A DNA stretch of 44,713 bases, from positions 1 through 44,713 of the forward strand of contig NHBR02000133.1 in assembly GCA_002167435.2 (NCBI GenBank). The letters run 5' to 3'. This stretch comes from Allomuricauda sp. TMED12 (GTDB taxonomy: Bacteria; Bacteroidota; Bacteroidia; Flavobacteriales; Flavobacteriaceae). The notes beneath the pieces were generated by a model. It saw nothing but the letters and a program-made list of their open reading frames with translations. It searched no databases and had not been told where the DNA came from. This document shows, in pieces, positions 44,292-44,713 of this stretch; position 1 is the first letter of the stretch, and each line of letters starts with the position of its first letter. Both the position numbers and the translations under genes were made by a program.

Positions 44292-44713
44292 ATGTCTGGG
44301 TTAATAGGTAAGAAAATCGGTATGACCAGCATTTTCGACGAGAATGGAAAGAACGTTCCATGTACCGTATTGGAAGCTGGGCCATGCGTGGTTACCCAAG
44401 TCAGAACCGAAGAGGTAGACGGGTACAGTGCCCTTCAACTAGGTTTCGATGACAAGGCAGAAAAACGTGCTAACAAGGCCGAAACAGGTCACTACAAAAA
44501 AGCAGGTGCTTCTCCTAAAAAGAAAGTCATTGAGTTCCAAGGGTTTGAAGGAGAATACAAATTGGGAGATACCGTAGGTGTTGATCTATTTGTAGAAGGA
44601 GAATTTGTTGATGTAATCGGTACATCAAAAGGAAAAGGATTCCAAGGTGTTGTAAAACGCCATGGTTTTGCTGGAGTTGGACAAGCGACCCACGGTCAGC
44701 ACAATAGATTGAG
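44292..44713 (+). CDS. rplC: 50S ribosomal protein L3 (partial, 3' end outside window)
   Basis: From the ATG at 44292 the first 140 codons are visible and run off the right edge. [39 protein letters not shown] and [19 protein letters not shown] are diagnostic of bacterial L3, which initiates 50S assembly. The GATHGQ-type loop near the end ([13 protein letters not shown]) contains the Gln that is methylated in some bacteria. It should begin the rest of the S10 operon (rplD, rplW and so on) beyond the window. Confidence 0.97.
   Translation, partial: MSGLIGKKIGMTSIFDENGKNVPCTVLEAGPCVVTQVRTEEVDGYSALQLGFDDKAEKRANKAETGHYKKAGASPKKKVIEFQGFEGEYKLGDTVGVDLFVEGEFVDVIGTSKGKGFQGVVKRHGFAGVGQATHGQHNRL

Overview
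The window comes from a marine-type member of the Flavobacteriaceae (Bacteroidota). Evidence for this: SusC/SusD/SusE-type genes, lipoproteins with an acidic stretch after the lipobox Cys, DUF5723 and DUF4136 proteins, -7 promoter boxes of the Bacteroidota form TAnnTTTG, weak Shine-Dalgarno sites, and a str/S10 block ordered rpsL-rpsG-fusA-rpsJ-rplC without tuf. A Muricauda/Allomuricauda-like genus is a guess. The window holds no tRNA, rRNA, CRISPR array, transposase or phage gene that I can see. It reads as core chromosome carrying a few lineage-specific genes.

Left part (1-12.9 kb, almost all minus strand). The edge cuts a secreted N-formylglutamate-amidohydrolase-like protein with MopE-type Asp-rich repeats. 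Next is a tight trio: KAS III-like thiolase, methyltransferase and GT2 glycosyltransferase. Then come gcvP, a divergent UbiA-like membrane protein, an ECF sigma factor with a 76-residue zinc-type anti-sigma candidate, and an apparent four-gene operon purK-purE-(EF-hand membrane protein)-M3 peptidase.

Middle (13-30 kb). A fused hypoxanthine phosphoribosyltransferase/adenylate kinase is followed by obgE and a DUF4136 lipoprotein, a LytS/LytTR two-component pair, a DoxX protein, and a cupin-SDR pair. A truncated, motif-poor Mpl/MurC-like protein follows. The next group is radC, a deacetylase-like protein that seems to have lost its catalytic motifs, a YjjG-type nucleotidase, and a lipoprotein/DUF5723/secreted-protein trio. 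This part ends with rarA, a rhomboid protease and rlmB.

Right part (30-44.7 kb). A SusC-SusD-SusE-like outer-membrane uptake operon ends at a strong terminator and is followed by a very large surface lipoprotein with VCBS/FG-GAP and ASPIC/UnbV domains. A 519-bp divergent spacer contains a textbook Bacteroidota promoter for the ribosomal-protein operon. Between rpsJ and rplC lies a 164-bp structured spacer with a terminator-like hairpin and a GAAA-capped hairpin, a candidate attenuation leader.

No wholly new multi-gene system stands out with confidence. The best leads are the two apparent pseudoenzymes flanking radC (19.8-23.5 kb), the structured rpsJ-rplC spacer, the HPRT-Adk fusion and the KAS III/methyltransferase/GT2 trio. 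Several long open frames begin at unlikely TTG codons; starts were moved to internal ATGs where homology, neighbour spacing or a signal peptide supports this.
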